In this document: positions 13,020 through 14,862 of the stretch, piece by piece
Position numbering within the stretch: the stretch's first letter is position 1
Layout: the number at the start of each line of letters is the position of its first letter
From: CAYNXB01 sp964401045
Lineage (GTDB): Bacteria; Pseudomonadota; Alphaproteobacteria; Sphingomonadales; Sphingomonadaceae
DNA: 14,862 nucleotides
Assembly (NCBI GenBank): GCA_964401045.1
Contig: CAYNXB010000067.1
Span: forward strand, 1-14,862
Direction: 5' to 3'
Position numbers and translations under genes: made by a program
Notes under the pieces: generated by a model
Told to the model about the DNA's origin: nothing
The model's database searches: none
The model's input: only the letters and a program-made list of their open reading frames with translations

Positions 13020-14390
13020 CTAGAAGCTCTCTTCGTAGACGCGCGAGATGTCGCCGCCCCACTCGCCGTGGAACTTGTCGAGCAGCATTTCTGCGGGCAC
13101 CTTGCCGCGCTCCACGATCTCGAACAGCGGTTCGAGGTAGCCGGTCTCGTTATCGCCGCTGCCATTGAGCTTGCCGCGGGCGGCGAGGCCCGCGCGGGCG
13201 ATCTCGAGCACGCGTTTTGCCAGTTCGTGGAACGTCCGGCCGCGCGGGCCCTTTGTGGCGAGCGCGAGGCGCGGCACCTGAGCGCGGATGCGGTCGTGGT
13301 CCTCGATGGTCCAGTGCCTGACCTCGTCCCAAGCGGCATCGAGCGCGCTGCTGTCGTAAAGCAGGCCGACCCAGAAGGCGGGAAGCGCGCAGATGCGGTT
13401 CCACGGGCCGCCGTCCGCGCCCCGCATTTCGAGGAAGCTCTTGAGCCGGACTTCGGGGAACGCGGTCGAGAGGTGGTCGATCCAGTCGCTCTCCGCGGGC
13501 AGCTCGCCCGGCAGCGCGTCGAGCTTACCGTCGAGGAACTTGCGGAAGCTCTGGCCGGCGAGGTCGACGTACTTGCCGTCACGGACCACGAAATACATCG
13601 GCACATCGAGCATGTAGTCGACGTAGCGCTCGTAGCCGAACCCGTCTTCGTACACGAAGGGCAGCATGCCGGTGCGATGCGGGTCGGTGTCGGTCCAGAT
13701 ATGGCTGCGATAGGAGAGGAAGCCGTTGGGCTTGCCTTCGGTGAATGGCGAGTTGGCGAACAGCGCGGTGGCGAGCGGCTGCAGCGCAAGGCTGACGCGG
13801 AACTTCTTCACCATGTCCGCCTCGGAGCCGTAGTCGAGGTTGGTCTGGATGGTGCAGGTGCGCAGCATCATGTCGAGCCCGAGCGTGCCGACGCGCGGCA
13901 TGTGCCGCAGCATGATCTCGTAGCGGCCCTTGGGCATCACCGGCAGCTCGTCACGCCGCTTGTCGGGCCACATGCCCAGGCCGAGGAACCCGATGCCGAG
14001 CTCGTTGCCGACTGCCTTGACCTGCTCCAGATGCCGCGCGGTTTCGGCGCAGGTCTGATGCAGGTTTTCGAGCGGCGCGCCCGACAGCTCGAGCTGCCCC
14101 GCCGGTTCCAGGCTGACGTTGCCGTCGGGCCCTTCGAGCGCGATGACTTTATCGCCTTCGACGATCGGCTTCCAGCCGTAGCGGGTGAGTCCGTCCAGCA
14201 AGGCGCGGATCCCGCCAGCTTCCTCGTACGACGGGGCGTGATGATCGCCCAGCGCGTATACGAGTTTCTCGTGTTCGGTGCCGATGCGCCATGCCTCGAC
14301 GGGCTTGGCGCCATTCTCCATAGGCGCGAGCAGTTGCGCGCGGCTTTCGATCCGCGGCTCCTCCCCATCGACCGCCTTGCGCGTGCTCAT
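13020..14390 (-). CDS. gshA: Glutamate-cysteine ligase (alphaproteobacterial/plant type)
   Basis: 456 aa, the standard length for this class. It joins glutamate and cysteine using ATP, the first and rate-limiting step of glutathione synthesis, in the cytoplasm. Motifs of the GCS2/plant-type family: WRIGTEHEKLVY (34-45, metal/glutamate-binding), VSLEPAGQLELSGAPLENLHQT (92-113), GLGMWPDKRRDELPVMPKGRY (137-157), MMLRTCTIQTNLDYGSEADM (174-193), and FTEGKPNGFLSYRSHIW (216-232). It has no signal peptide. The Shine-Dalgarno is poor; the nearest GGAG is about 25 nt upstream of the ATG. rsmE ends 61 nt upstream on the same strand, a pairing common in alphaproteobacteria, so co-transcription is likely. 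The gene is convergent with the membrane methyltransferase gene (41 nt gap) and no convincing terminator lies between them. Confidence 0.96.
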   Translation of the reverse strand: MSTRKAVDGEEPRIESRAQLLAPMENGAKPVEAWRIGTEHEKLVYALGDHHAPSYEEAGGIRALLDGLTRYGWKPIVEGDKVIALEGPDGNVSLEPAGQLELSGAPLENLHQTCAETARHLEQVKAVGNELGIGFLGLGMWPDKRRDELPVMPKGRYEIMLRHMPRVGTLGLDMMLRTCTIQTNLDYGSEADMVKKFRVSLALQPLATALFANSPFTEGKPNGFLSYRSHIWTDTDPHRTGMLPFVYEDGFGYERYVDYMLDVPMYFVVRDGKYVDLAGQSFRKFLDGKLDALPGELPAESDWIDHLSTAFPEVRLKSFLEMRGADGGPWNRICALPAFWVGLLYDSSALDAAWDEVRHWTIEDHDRIRAQVPRLALATKGPRGRTFHELAKRVLEIARAGLAARGKLNGSGDNETGYLEPLFEIVERGKVPAEMLLDKFHGEWGGDISRVYEESF

Positions 14391-14451
14391 GGCCCGCGCC
14401 GTTAGGGGAAGCTCCGCGGGCGCGCCAGCGAAATTGCTATCGACCGGTACA

Positions 14452-14862
14452 TTACCAATCGCCCGCGCTTGCCATCCACACGGCGAGCGCGGCTATCGCC
14501 GCTGTTTCGCCACGCAAGATGCGCGGGCCGAGGGTTATCGGGTGAGCAGCCGGCAACGCGCGGATCGCCGCGCGTTCGGCGTCGTCGAACCCGCCTTCCG
14601 GGCCGATGAGGATCGCGGCGGGCCCTCGGGTGAATGCCTCTAGCGTCGGTGCGCCGCCCGTCTCGTCGGCGAAGAACAGGGCGCGGCCCGCGGGCCAGTC
14701 GCGCAGCAGCACATCGAGCTTCGCGGGCTCGAACAACTCGGGGAGCGCTGTGCGCGCGCATTGCTCGGCGGCCTCGACCGTCACCGTGCGGGCTCGTTCG
14801 AGATTGAGCTTGTCCGCGACGCAGCGCCGCGTGAGCACCGGCTGGATGCGGCGCACGCCAAG
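14452..14862 (-). CDS. rsmE: 16S rRNA (uracil-1498-N3)-methyltransferase RsmE (partial, 5' end beyond the window)
   Basis: The frame is open to the right edge. The first codons in the window read LGVRRIQPVLTRRC, matching the internal ELGV-x-x-I-x-P-[LV]-x-x-x-RC segment of RsmE, so about 40% of the protein (the N-terminal PUA-like domain) lies outside. What remains is the SPOUT methyltransferase domain: EAAEQCARTALPEL, ILIGPEGGFDDAERAAI (SAM-binding GPEGG loop), and ITLGPRILRGETAAIAAL, which forms the trefoil knot. RsmE methylates N3 of U1498 in the decoding region of the 30S subunit. A GTG at 14856 could be misread as a start but sits within the conserved domain. The stop TAA at 14452 is 61 nt before the gshA start. 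Confidence 0.93.
   Translation of the reverse strand, partial: LGVRRIQPVLTRRCVADKLNLERARTVTVEAAEQCARTALPELFEPAKLDVLLRDWPAGRALFFADETGGAPTLEAFTRGPAAILIGPEGGFDDAERAAIRALPAAHPITLGPRILRGETAAIAALAVWMASAGDW

Noticed and set aside
11608..13062. 484-codon open frame on the minus strand
   Set aside because: It is antisense to the membrane methyltransferase; the translation is a soluble Arg/Glu/His-rich composition typical of the complement of hydrophobic codons.
13068..14405. 445-codon open frame on the plus strand
   Set aside because: It is the antisense shadow of gshA, which has full family motifs.
1..14862. tRNA, rRNA, CRISPR array, insertion sequence or phage genes
   Set aside because: No cloverleaf-like sequence, regular direct-repeat array, transposase-like frame or long terminal inverted repeat was seen on either strand by reading.

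Overview
The window reads as chromosomal DNA of a high-GC alphaproteobacterium, most likely a member of the Sphingomonadales (Erythrobacter/Novosphingobium/Sphingomonas type). This rests on a GshA of the short alphaproteobacterial/plant type, an rsmE-gshA pair, a BamB next to a YfgM-like protein, a glycine-zipper surface protein with an Arg/His/Tyr-rich tract, and strong GC bias at third codon positions. That bias produces many long open frames on the opposite strands, which I treat as shadows. No tRNA, rRNA, CRISPR array, transposase or phage gene was seen.

Layout. 1-924 (-) is the 5' part of an ATP-grasp ligase related to cyanophycin synthetase; it runs off the left edge. 1037-1843 (+) is a divergent class I SAM methyltransferase whose end overlaps a convergent rarD-type EamA permease (1836-2726, -). 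2894-3337 (+) is an exported glycine-zipper protein. It is followed by three tandem hairpins (3347-3449), the last a strong intrinsic terminator. Two of their loops carry CU-rich anti-Shine-Dalgarno-like sequence, so this may be a small RNA. 3582-4310 (+) is a lipoprotein of unknown function. On the minus strand, selO (5779-7209) is followed 27 nt later by astD (4318-5751).

Reading rightwards from 7269, an alpha/beta hydrolase and a GT4 glycosyltransferase overlap by ATGA. After a hairpin-bearing gap come a YfgM-like TPR membrane protein and the outer-membrane assembly lipoprotein BamB. These last two act together at the envelope (Sec export ancillary protein, BAM complex). Next is a long polytopic protein with a C-terminal isoprenylcysteine/phospholipid methyltransferase-like domain (11623-12978). 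The right end holds gshA (glutathione step 1) on the minus strand, preceded by the 3' part of rsmE (16S rRNA m3U1498 methyltransferase), cut by the right edge.

Most of the window is ordinary housekeeping and envelope biology. The points most worth a second look are the triple-hairpin candidate small RNA, the partial cyanophycin-synthetase-like ligase at the left edge with its divergent methyltransferase, a short E-[IV]-x-V-D-P-x-L-A motif shared by two lipoproteins, a SelO lacking the C-terminal Cys/Sec, and the double-length membrane methyltransferase.
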